Assembly (NCBI GenBank): GCA_008477525.1
Contig: SPDT01000001.1
Coordinates: 4,154,001 to 4,218,000 of the forward strand
Origin: Hypomyces perniciosus
Lineage: Eukaryota; Ascomycota; Sordariomycetes; Hypocreales; Hypocreaceae
DNA length: 64,000 nt
Reading direction: 5' to 3'
In this document: positions 53,990 through 64,000 of the stretch, in pieces
Layout of the letters: each line of letters begins with the position of its first letter
Numbering within the stretch: position 1 is the stretch's first letter
Notes under the pieces: generated by a model
What the model saw: the letters and a program-made list of their open reading frames with translations, nothing else
What the model was told of the DNA's origin: nothing
Databases searched by the model: none
Translations under genes and position numbers: made by a program

Positions 53990-56146
53990 ATGGGGTCCGG
54001 TCATGATAGTCAGAGGCCGTCTGGCCAGGACATTCGCCAACCGTTTCCATCTTCCTTTCCATCCTCCTTCCGGTCCGGCTCTCCTCTCGCCGAGCGGGTT
54101 CTGGCGCGAGATATCGCCGAATGCTCCGATGACGATTTCGAACCCGTATCCGACAGCCTCTTGGACCCCGAGCATGCCAATCACCTCATGTATCGCCAGC
54201 CAAGCGGCGTTGCCTATGGCGCATCGCGACCAGTCTTCAACCCCAATACCTCAGATGAACCCGCCTTGACGCCCGCAGAAAGGAAGCAGTCTCGCGACGC
54301 CGAGCGCAGTCTGCTCAGGGACAACCATGTCCTGCCGCCCAAACACCCCCACAAGAGCCGGTCGTTGCCCGCTCGCATGTACCGCAGACTCTTCAGCACA
54401 AAGGTGCCTGTGGATGAATTCCATGATAATGCCCCTGACACCATTGGTCACAATGGTCACCATCAACCTAGCGAGACGTCGCCGCTTCTAAATGGCCAGA
54501 ATGACTACGGCGCAAGGAGCCCAGACTCCTCGTGTGATGATGTTGAAGAGCAATGGGAAGAGGCCATAACCGCAGGCATCATTCGAACCACATGGCAGCG
54601 TGAGACCAAGACTGTCCTAACATACTGTGCACCGCTCATTGTGACCTTCTTCCTGCAATATTCCATCAACGTGACCGGTATCTTCACCGTGGGCCGCATT
54701 GGCATCATTGAGCTTGGTGCCGTATCATGTAAGTAAAAGTCAATCTGAGTCCTTGCCACACTGTCCATTGAGACTCCCGACTGACTTCTCGCCTTTCAAT
54801 TCTAGTGGCCAACATGTCGGCGGCAATCTCTTGCAACGCTCCCTTTCAGGGGTTGGCCACCAGTCTAGACACACTTTGTGCGCAGGCCTACGGATCCGGG
54901 CACAAGCACCTCGTGGGATTGCAGTGCCAGCGCATGGCCTGCTTCCTGCTCACGCTCTCTGTGCCCGTCATGTTTCTGTGGCTCTTTGGCGCCGAATCAA
55001 TTCTGCGACAGATGGTGCCTGACCCAGAGTCTGCCCGACTTGCTGGGATGTATCTCAGGGTCATGATCTTTGGCATCCCCGGCATCATTCTCTTTGAGTG
55101 CGGCAAGCGCTTCACTCAGGCTCAGGGCATCTTCCACGCGACGACCTGCGTCCTCCTCTTTGCCTCGCCTTTCAACGTCTGCCTCATGTATGTGCTTGTC
55201 TGGAAGTTGGAATATGGCTTCATCGGCGCACCAATTTCTGTGGCTATCACCCAGAACATCTTGCCCGTACTCCTATTTTTTTACGTCAGATTTGTCGACG
55301 GCCGACAGTGCTGGGGCGGCTTCAGCAAGCGTGCCCTCACCAATTGGGGTGTCATGATTAAACTGGCGCTGCCAGGTATGATCATGGTTGAGGCCGAGTG
55401 GCTGGCGTTTGAGATCTTGACGCTCATAGCCAGTCGTTTCGGGTCTGAGTATCTCGCGGCGCAGAGCGTGGTGGCCACCATCACATCCATCTCGTATCAG
55501 ATCCCCTTCCCCATGTCCATCGCTGCCTCTACACGTGTCGCCAACTTGATTGGAGCCGGTCTCGTCGATGCTGCCAGAATGACAGGCAGAGTGGTAAGCC
55601 TTATTTTCTGCATTCTTTTTTCTCCCCCTTTTTTTTTCTTGTTGCTTTTCGTCGTTGCTAACGCGAGTCAATTAGGCCTTTGTCATCTTCTGGATCCTTG
55701 GACTCATCAACCTTGCTCTTTACGGCACACTCCGATTCCATCTCCCGCGTCTCTTCACCAGTGACCCCGAGGTCATCGCCATCGTGGCCAAGGTTTTGCC
55801 CGTCGTCGCCGTTATGCAGGTCTTTGACTGCCTGAGCGCTGGCGCACATGGCCTGCTTCGTGGTCTTGGCAAACAGAGCATTGGCGGACCCGTCAACTTG
55901 ATCTCGTACTATGTCATTTCACTTCCCCTCGGCTTGGCATTGGCCTTTGGGCTCGATTGGAAGTTGGAGGGTTTGTGGGCCGGTGTCACCTTTGGCTTGT
56001 TCTTGTAAGTCACTCGATTCACACATATGGGGCCACTCTTGCTGACAATGACATGTAGAGTCTCCACCATTGAGTACACTTACTTGCTAAAGACAAACTG
56101 GCACAATGCAGCGAGGGAAGCTGCCGCCAGAAACGCCGCTGGCTAG
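53990..56146 (+). CDS. MATE-family (Erc1-type) transporter
   Basis: Cation-coupled multidrug and metabolite exporter of the MATE family. Exons are 53990-54728, 54806-55593, 55676-56004 and 56059-56146 (647 aa); all introns are GT-AG and frame-consistent. About 200 N-terminal residues are cytosolic and Ser/Pro-rich. The membrane part starts at about residue 210 (VLTYCAPLIVTFFLQYSINVTG) and has about twelve hydrophobic segments in two halves, with the family's GSGHKHLVG and QSVVATITSI-type regions. The C-terminus is a short Ala-rich tail. An upstream in-frame ATG at 53900 would add 30 residues; I chose 53990 (MGSGHDSQRP). Substrate unknown. AATAAA lies 67 bases after the stop. Confidence 0.9.
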
Positions 56147-56734
56147 AAGCCAAATAACAGTGTGTGGTGGTTCATTCCTGGGTTTTTGATATACTACTAC
56201 TACTGCCATGACAATAAAGTTGGTACGAGATATTGATTGGATAATTGGGGAAAAAGTTTGGGGTAATTTTTTTTTTGGCATACTACATAGTCATCTGCAT
56301 GGATCTAGAAAAGAAGCGTTTTGTTAGATCATGTTTCGAGTTGTAATGGATGAAGGTAACGAGATAGCATATCGTGCGAGATGAAAATAAAAAGGAATGG
56401 TTGGATCAATATCATTCAAGATGCTCATGTAGATGAATGGACGCATTACCGAATCTACATCACCATGATGCCATCCCACAGCACAGCACAGCACAATAGA
56501 CAAAAGCGCCTTCTTAAGCGCTTTCCTATCTCCTCCTTACCGTCCATCTTTCCTTTTGATCACACTTTGATCTGTAATTTTGCCCCAGTGGTCCCAAGAA
56601 CTCCAAATAAAAAGCCAGTTAGTTACCTGCTCAATACAAAAAAAATGAAGCGACTTGACCTATCGCTCAAAAATAGCTTGGCATTTGTCCCGTATTCTTC
56701 CTCCCTTTGAGGCCCCCCCTTTCTTTTTGATCTC
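56147..56734. other. Convergent 3' region, MATE / ARP9
   Basis: About 590 bp with the 3' UTRs of both genes. AATAAA on the plus strand at 56213-56218. No gene supported. Confidence 0.6.
56213..56218 (+). terminator. Candidate polyadenylation signal of MATE gene
   Basis: AATAAA lies 67 bases after the MATE stop codon, on the coding strand. Confidence 0.45.
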
Positions 56735-59404
56735 TCAGCTAAGCATGGAATGTGTGCGGATGGCCTTGGGACCCAATTCGCTGTGAATGGAATGTCAGTA
56801 TATCTACCCCAACTCGTCAGGGTTTGGGGGGAGGCTATTGTGTGTGGAAAACTCACTTATAGTCAACTCTGTTAAGACTCATTAAGCGCTGAGCCTCAAC
56901 AGCTTGGGCATCCATATTCGAATGCAAGCAAAATGCGATTCTCGCTGCTACCTGCGCGCCCAGGAACATAGCCTCTTCAAACCCATTCTTGGTCCACTCA
57001 CTCAGATACGTTGGCAGAGTCACTGTCTTGATGCTCGTGGGCGTCTGGCTGTGGAAGTGATGGCTGGCAGGACCAGCGGCTTCAGACCCAGGCTGTGGTG
57101 TTACCGCTGCGGTTTGCACGCCGAGGTGGCTGGCTGTCGTGGCAGCTTGGAGGAGAGGGTTGACACCACTGGAGGGGAGTTGGTGAGGTGCGCCAGTGAA
57201 GGACCCTGTAGGGGTTTGGGATCCAGTGCCGGTTGGCGTGGCCATGTTGGAGGGTAGTTCAGAGGTGAACATGGTGGCGGTAGAAGGGGAGATGAGATGC
57301 CGAGCGTTGAGAGTCTGGAGAATGTTGTCCTTCAAACCGCGTAGGCGCGAGCCGTTGCCGACGAAGACTAGATTTTCCCAGCAGGCTGGGCGCATGTACA
57401 TGTCGTCAATGCCCTGGACGGTGCGGTAGATGGTGTTGACGATGCGATCAATCTCTTCACGGTCCGCAAAGGTGAATCGTTCCAAACCGATTTCGATATC
57501 GCGGCGGATGCGCTTTGGTCTGTACTCAGGCGTCTCTGTGCTGTTTGTAGCTTCTGGCTTGGTCTCAGTCGTAGAGGCGGCGGTATCATTGCTACTCGGC
57601 TCTTCCGTCTTCGGTGCCTCAGCTGATGGAGCAGGGGCAGCGCCATCTGAAGCTTGAGGGACGCTCTCATTGGCACCACCCACCTCATTGGTGATTGCGA
57701 ATTTGTCCACTGGTGTTTCTGTAGTTGCTGCCGGAGCGGTGGTGCCATTCGTTCCATTCTCCTTTGGAGCTCGCGGGACTTCCTCCTGAACAATCTCCTC
57801 GTAAAAGAATGTGTTGCGCACCCTCTTGGAATTGGGAAGTCGAAGAGATTTCGCCTGTCCAGCCTCAGCTTCCTTGTCCTTAGGTTTCCGTCCTGGCTTG
57901 CCCTTCTCCTTTTCCTTCTTGGCCAAGAACTCCTTGGTTTGGCCGCTGGTTACGATACTCGCGACGTCAAGAACACCATCCTCATCGATATTAGCATCCA
58001 TGGCGTCGCCTTCATCAGCACCGTTCTCAATTGGCTTTGGTGGTTCAGTAATCTTGGGTAAATCCTGTGCTGGGTCTGCAGCTGTAGACACTCCTTGTCC
58101 TACAGCTGTCTCAACCGGTAGCTCAACCAACTGCTTCTCCGTCGCAGCATAAGGCAGCACCTCGCAAATTGCGCTCTTTTTCAGTTGCTCCGCCATATCA
58201 CGGCTAAAGCCCTTACCCTCCAGCAATTTCTTCAGCTTCTGCGTAAACACTTCACCACCGCTGATATGTCTCCCAGGCTGCGGTGTTCCCAGATCCATGT
58301 GGCTGACAACCCGGCCGTCGTGAATCGCTGTGACATCTACCTTTTCGTAGCCAATATCAACTACCGTCATGTTGGGCCACTTCAGGCCGTACTGGGTCGC
58401 GAGGCCGCTGTGGAGCATGCACAGCGCGGGCGTCTTTGTCTTCTCGAAGATGTACCGCGCAATAGTCTCGCAGTCGGGGCGCGTCCATTGCGGAGAGGCC
58501 ATGAGCATAATTGGCGTGTTGTGGTACGTAGTAGTGAGCATCCCGTGAACATGGTCGAGGAACGCGAGGAAAGCCTCCATATGGACAATGCGACCACCTA
58601 GATTACCGTGTTAGCTCCCACCAAGTCATCCAAACCGTGCCATGTCGCATGCTCCAAAGCTTCCAAGTATTTGTTTCTCTCCGCCATACCTTCAATCGGC
58701 CACACGGCGTCCTTGTCCTCGTCCACATCCTCCACCCACTCCTCTTGCTCCACGCCATCCACCATCTTGGTGCGCTTGTACGTGTGATACGGTCTCCACG
58801 CATTCTCGCTCTCGTCCCTAAACATCCTCGTCGGAATCCTATGCGTCGGCGGCGTCAACTCACTGCACCCAAGCTGGGCCATGGTCGTGCGGCTGCCAGG
58901 GCAGACGATGAGGATCTGCTCCTCGCGGTATTTGGCCGCGGCACTCGCCATTGTGGACGAGTATTTTCTGCCGTGTGAATAGTAAAGGGTGCCGTTGGAT
59001 GACTTCAGAGGAGTGGTGACGCTGAAGCTGCCAGCTATGTCGCTCGTCGTCGTGAAGCTTCCAATTGGAGCGCGCTTGCTGCGTCGCGATGGTGTGTTCG
59101 ATGGCGAGGCTTGGGATTCTTTGCGCGCGCGCAGGCCATAGCGGTGTGGCGTCGGTGTGGCGCGTGAGCCAGAGCCTATGATCAGATCTGTGGCTGTGCC
59201 ATCTGCCGCCTGTTGTTGTGTCTTGGTGCTGCCATTATTGACAGACTTGGTGTGGGACAAGGGTTGGCTGTTGAGTTGTCCAATTTGGCTATTCTTGGTA
59301 GGAGTTTTCGTTGGGGTCTTCGTCGGGGTCTTCGTAGGGCTCTGGTCGTAATCCTTCCGCAAGCCCTTTTTGCTGGGATTGACTGTTGTTCCTGGTATGG
59401 CCAT
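56735..59404 (-). CDS. ARP9: Actin-related protein Arp9 (chromatin remodelling)
   Basis: Actin-related subunit of SWI/SNF- and RSC-type remodellers. Exons are 59404-58690, 58597-56857 and 56780-56735 (833 aa). Resemblance to yeast Arp9 is clear at EEQILIVCPGSRTTMAQLG, at MLMASPQWTRPDCETIARYIFE and at VVDIGYEKVDVTAI. The actin fold is split by a long disordered, Lys/Glu/Thr-rich insert. The N-terminus is basic and carries TPTK repeats and a possible nuclear signal (SRRSKRAP). The 92-nt intron (58598-58689) is stop-free almost to its end, so a naive call ends falsely at ANTVI; its GTATGG donor and CTAAC branch before TAG support splicing. The 46-nt last exon gives NELGPKAIRTHSMLS. Confidence 0.9.
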
Positions 59405-60346
59405 TGTTTCTGTGGCTGATGCTTTGGCAGCCTTGTCGGGAGGTTTGTGCTAATACAGGCGAGCCGGGATGATCAAGGCTCACCAGTCAAAGCAAAGTGA
59501 AGAAGATGTGTAGAAACGCACAATTTAGAATGATTCGGGGTGAAAATTCTGAAACTCGGAAAATGGACTAGAAATCGGAACAAACAGCTGGAAATGAATG
59601 GCAAGTTATGGGCTGGCAGGTGAGAGGCAACTGGCGGACACTCGACAACATGCGCTTCACTTACACTCCATTATGCACTTGGTACCACGTAACTCCGCCT
59701 CTGCTATGACAGGTGATCATATCAATCGCATCAAGTAACTTTTCCACCATTGTTCTGTAGGCCTGATTGTAATTGACATTAATATTCAAAAAAGCAGTAT
59801 TCATGATAAACATGTTGTACTCCGTATATACATAGGTAATCTCGTCAAGGTGTTTTGAGATCCTTGGCCATGAATTTTCGGCAACAAAAGGCTATGTAGA
59901 GCCCAAAGAGAACAAGCAAACATCCCAGTGTATAATATAGTATCCAGTGCGCAGTGTGTCTGGTCGTTCGCAGCTCCCGTCATGAATATGCGTCACAAAA
60001 AGTCCCGTCACAAGCCCTGCTGCCATGCCAGGCAGCATTCAGCGCCACCAAGAACATAATCGGGGTGTTGCAAACGCCCAAGTCTCCAAACGCCGTTGCT
60101 TTTTTTCTGGAAGCAATCCCAAATATTCGCGCCTCTTCCTTGTAGCATACAGCGACACCGTAGGGTTGACATAAAGATGAAAAGTATGTCAGTCAGATCC
60201 GCAGATCAATTAAGAATCGATATCGTGAAGTGAGAAAGAGTGGGAAAAGAAGAAGAAGAAGAAAAAGAAAAAGAAAAAGGAAATTCGTGCTCCAATCCTT
60301 GTCCCGTCGCTGGGTAATAATGTGTCATCATGTCGTGAGTATTCAT
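59405..60346. other. Tandem spacer, ARP9 promoter / SYLF gene 3' end
   Basis: About 940 bp between two minus-strand genes. It holds the ARP9 promoter, one GTACTCCGTATA element at about 59816 and a GAA-rich run near 60247-60285, close to the SYLF-gene stop. No gene supported. Confidence 0.55.
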
Positions 60347-62760
60347 CTAGTGAGTCGCAGCGATGGGGCTCGGTGTGACCTCACTGAGTGGTGAAGATGC
60401 TTCACGAGCCTCTGGCTTCTCCATCTCTTTCATTGATTTCTTGGGGGTGTCTTCTGTAGTCGTATCTTCAGCAATAGAAAACCGGCGTTCCGATGTAGGT
60501 GTTGTAACTGAAGATCCGTCAAAGCTCCAGCGGTCTTCGGTCGCGCCAGTGTAAATAGAGGAAGTGTGTTTCTTGTTAGATGCTGAATCTGAGTTCTCCG
60601 CATGTTCCTGATGAGGTTCATTCAAGAGCATGGCGTCTGATTTGTGTGCACCTACATCGGCGTCCTCGGTTCTGGGTTCATTATACTTAAGCTCGAGTTT
60701 GAGTTCCTCTGCATGGTGTATTGTTTCGCCGTCAGACTGCCCGGCCTCCGCTTCCTTGGTCGAAGCCTCCACATTCTCAACACTCTCCACCTTTAGGGTT
60801 TCTGAGATATTGTCTTGTTCGGTAAGCTCGGTCTGGGCAACCTTGTCCTCCTCTTTCGCCAAGTCCGACTCACTGAATGCCTGTCGCAAAGGACTCTGAA
60901 GGCCGGCAATGTCAGCGCTAATACCAGCATCAGTCTTGTTGATGCGGGACATTCTGGCTGGGCTCCTCGTGGGCAGCGGAGGCGGTATTCTCTTGGCGAT
61001 TGTTACTACGTTGCCTCTTGCTTGAATCACGCGAGAAGCAACAGCTTGTGTCCTTGCCGGCTGCACCGCTGCAACTTCAAAGACGACAGGCTCCTCTTCA
61101 TCCTCCTCAACATCATCTTCATCGTCAGCATCGTTGGTATCGTCCCCGTCCTCCTCTTCTTTTTCGTCTTTGTTTGGCATTTGTTCTTCACCATCGCCTT
61201 CAGCAGAAACATCAATAATTTCCTCTTCCTGTTCTGTCATAGTCGCCGTGCTCATGACGACAGCGGTGTCGGATGAGAAATCCTGGCTAATGTGACGGAT
61301 CGGTGTCATGTCAACTGCCGTGTAATCAATTTCTTCATCCTCTTCCTTGACATTCGGTATCTGTGCAGGGGACGGACCCGGACTAGGAGTTGTCTCTGGC
61401 GTATTGCCAACATCAGTCTGGGTACCAGCATCAGTCACCTGGCTCTTGATGGTGCGTAATGACATGTAGCTGCCGCGGTTGCTTCTGGATACAAAGGTCT
61501 CCATACTCTGCCGGCCGAACTTGGAGAAGACGGGGCTCATAGGGTTCTGGTTGAGGTCAAATAGACTACTCGTCGGTCGGATCTTAGATCCAGCCTCACG
61601 GATTTCAAGTCCCGCCATTTCTAGCGCCAAAACACCATAGGGGTCTGGGTCATCTACCTTGGGAATGCCGAAAGTAGACTGGGGGGATGTAGGCGACATT
61701 GGGGTAGTAATTATGGCGTCTCCTGGGGCAGGCTGCGCGGCAACCTGCTCAATAATCGAATGTTCGAAGTCCGTCCTCCCCTCAGCCATCTTGATAACTT
61801 CGAACAAAGGTGTCGTCTCCTCGACGTGTCTAGCGACATTTCCGGCAAGAATGTCTATTTGGGTGACATCAGGATAGTAGAACCGCTCGTTCTCGTTGCA
61901 TCTTTCCGCTAGGATACATCCACTCAAGTTGACGGATTGGTGTTGGCCGCGAGCTTTCATATAAGTCAAGACGGTATTTCCCAAATCTCTCCAATTAACC
62001 TCGGCCTCATCCGAGTCAAGGGGCACCGTTTGTCCAGTTCGGAGTTCCACATCATCCCCCAATGTGAGTCGTGGTTTCGTGACAGATTCCAGGGCAGCGA
62101 GATTACTAATGACAAGAACGCAGTCGTAGATATCAACGCCGATGATGAAGCTGAGCGTTGGCGTGTGAAGCATAATACCGGAAGGCGGAGACCAAGTGCC
62201 GTCGGATTTCCTAGCAATCAAAATGCCCGAGCCTCCAGACCCCGTCATCCATAAACCGCTCCGCATGCATGTGAAGACGGCGATGCCGGCTGCATTTTGT
62301 ATTATTCGTTTGGGGATTTTCTTGGGGATTTTGACCGGCGTTTGGGGTTCCATGGATGAGGGGGACGGCGGCGTATCATTATCATCCGGTGCTAAATAGC
62401 CATCGACTGCAAGATGGAAAACCGACTACCGTTAGCATTCGGACCAACCAGGCGGAGGGCGGGAGGGAGCAGCGGGTAGCAGCCGGAGGGATCCGCAGGA
62501 ACGAGGCAGGGGCGCATACCACAGAAGGATTTCAAGATGCGGGCAGCCTTGTCGCATTCCAGATCCAACGTTGCTGGCCAGAAGACCTCCTTGTGGACTC
62601 GTTGACTGTCACTGTTCGCGGCGGCAGTGTTGATAGTGGCCAGGCCGTTGGGAGGCTGGGACGTGCTCAGCCTGTTGGACCAGCCAAACAGGCTACTGTG
62701 CTTGGGGTTGCCGGAATGCCTCTTATCCCACGAGGGCAGGAAGGCAGAGACGCGCTGCAT
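60347..62760 (-). CDS. SYLF-domain (Ysc84-like) protein
   Basis: Predicted lipid-binding protein of the SYLF (DUF500) family, to which the yeast actin-patch protein Ysc84 belongs. Exons are 62760-62520 and 62406-60347 (766 aa). The SYLF region runs from about residue 75 to 300: KAARILKSFCVDG, IPKRIIQNAAGIAVFTCMRSG, GGSGILIARKSDGTWSPPSGI and GVDIYDCVLVISNLAALE. The splice lies inside the domain and keeps frame. The C-terminal 450 residues are acidic and disordered (Glu/Asp runs, TPTS motifs), with no SH3 domain. The start is the ATG at 62760 (MQRVSAFLPSWDKRHSG); the open frame upstream has no ATG. A role in endocytosis or actin is inference from the family. Confidence 0.85.
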
Positions 62761-64000
62761 GATGGCGATCGGGGCCTCTCGGCCGTGGATAAGGTCGTCG
62801 TCGTCACCAGGCGAGGAGGGCGCGTACACCAGAGAGAAGCGGGAAGGATGGTGAGAGAACGCAACCGCAGCAGGCTGGAGCCGGAGCCGCCGGTTAGTGT
62901 CAATATCGATGACGATGACGGCGACACAGGAGGCAATGGGGAGGAGGAGCTGCTGGAGGAGGAGGAGGAGGAGACCAAGCGAGGAGAAAGGCTGTCTGTG
63001 GCCCTTAGCCTTGGTTCTGCCGCCGCTGTTGTGCTGCTGCTGGAGCCGCTGCTGGAGCCACTGCTAGAGCCAGTGGTCAAAGGGACGACGTAGCCAGACC
63101 TTGGGCCAAGGCGTGGCTCAGACGTGGCTCAAGCGTGGCGTATGCGTGGCTCATGTACGTGCCTGGATCTGGGATTGAAGGAGCCCCAGCAAACAGCACT
63201 AGCATGAAGCTACCAGAGGCTACCAGAGGAGGCGATAGGCGGTTGGAAAGCTTCACTGCAGGCGCTCTGCAGCACAGCTGGAAGAGCCAAGAGCCCATAG
63301 CGATCGCCGATTAGGGGGGGCCGTGAATCGACCACTCCGGAGGGCTCAATCCCGTCTGTGGCGTGAGTGGCTTCGGCTGGGCCAGGGGTTGGGACGGCTT
63401 GGGTGCATTGTTGAATTGGATGCCAGTGCAGGGGCGGGCCACTTTAAAATGGTTCGAGCCGGGCTGAATGAGAAGCAAAACCGAAATCTCAGAGTCCGCG
63501 CGCCCACCGCCAGATATATATATGTACTCGTACGAAGTACTAATATTACTCGTACTCTCTCTGTTGGATCCTGTTGAAGCAGTTGCAAAGGTGGCGCCGT
63601 ATAGGCCCGAAGCTGATGGCTTCGTAATATCGGCCTTTCTGTCTGTACGAGGACACCCGAACTACGAGTAAAGGCTGAGGGCCCTCGCATACTTTGTGCG
63701 CACATTTATCCATCCAATAAATATCATTACTACCAAGTACTTCGTACAAAGGGCTGCCTCGTTGGAATGAATGAATGCATCGTATCATGAACCCTGCGCT
63801 CGATGGCATCATCCATGTACGGAGTAATACTACTCCGTTCCGCTCAGAGTACCACATACTCGTACATGACGTGCCAATATCGATTATGTATGTACTTCTT
63901 ACATCCCGATAGTTCTCCGTATGTACTCCGTATGCAAGGGCAAATAAATGGCTGGGGTATTTGATGTCCGGCTCCATACTTCGTATATTGAGTGGAGTTG
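62761..64000. other. Intergenic, upstream of SYLF gene
   Basis: About 1.2 kb to the window edge. It is GA/GC-rich at first (likely the SYLF promoter and 5' UTR), with CGTGGCTC-like repeats near 63110-63150. GTAC-family palindromes occur at 63520-63546, 63735-63747, 63816-63840, 63880-63935 and 63977. No gene supported. Confidence 0.6.

Noticed and set aside
58590..58700. Possible frameshift or pseudogene break in Arp9
   Set aside because: A good GT-AG intron (58598-58689) with a branch-like CTAAC joins the two frames exactly.
1..64000. CRISPR arrays, insertion sequences, secondary-metabolite cluster genes and rRNA genes
   Set aside because: None of their signatures was found in either strand; the gene set is housekeeping-like.

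Overview
The window looks like nuclear DNA of a filamentous ascomycete, most probably a sordariomycete of the order Hypocreales. The genes carry short spliceosomal introns (mostly about 45-150 nt) with GT...CTRAC...AG signals. The proteins are fungal orthologues such as a DASH subunit, NuA4 Eaf7, Arp9 and a fungal-type MATE carrier. The intergenic DNA is full of short GTAC-based palindromes, including TACTCCGTA and TACGGAGTA. There is no operon structure, CRISPR array, rRNA or transposase gene, and I could not identify a tRNA. I assign 22 protein genes. Nearly all are conserved housekeeping genes. Exon boundaries were placed by hand and checked by reading-frame arithmetic.

Layout: 1.0-4.0 kb Gyp5-type RabGAP (+); 6.2-7.3 kb reticulon (+); 8.2-11.8 kb ribosome-biogenesis GTPase Bms1 (-); 11.8-14.0 kb AT-rich gene-free block; 14.1-14.5 kb small Ser-rich protein (+); 14.9-16.4 kb DASH subunit Ask1 (-); 16.7-19.7 kb gamma-tubulin complex component (-); 20.1-21.0 kb Eaf7 (+); 21.1-22.9 kb Rrn5-like SANT protein (-); 23.3-25.3 kb mitochondrial helicase Irc3 (+); 26.3-29.6 kb multi-KH RNA-binding protein (-); 29.6-32.9 kb gene-poor and palindrome-rich; 32.9-35.5 kb disordered basic/proline-rich protein (-); 36.2-37.1 kb HAD pyrimidine nucleotidase (+); 37.4-38.0 kb Mediator Med21 (-); 38.3-39.6 kb Sec62 (+); 39.8-41.0 kb secreted RNase T2 (-); 41.9-42.6 kb GNAT acetyltransferase (-); 44.1-47.1 kb phospholipase D (+); 48.1-50.3 kb membrane-anchored PDI-like protein (-); 50.9-52.6 kb Tdp1 (+); 54.0-56.1 kb MATE transporter (+); 56.7-59.4 kb Arp9 (-); 60.3-62.8 kb SYLF-domain protein (-).

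The genes do not form an obvious pathway. Loose themes are chromatin and transcription (Eaf7, Rrn5-like, Med21, Arp9), mitotic spindle (Ask1, gamma-tubulin complex component), ER and secretion (reticulon, Sec62, PDI-like, RabGAP) and nucleic-acid metabolism (Bms1, Irc3, Tdp1, RNase T2, KH protein). Several adjacent pairs are divergent with short shared promoters: Rrn5-like/Irc3, Med21/Sec62 and PDI-like/Tdp1.

The most interesting signals are not new genes. One is a family of chained GTAC palindromes confined to intergenic DNA. The other is a set of splicing oddities that would mislead automatic gene calling: a GC-AG intron that completes a CxxC active-site context, stop-free 3n introns beside catalytic motifs, competing donors, a tandem acceptor, and catalytic microexons. 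I did not find convincing evidence of a previously undescribed system.
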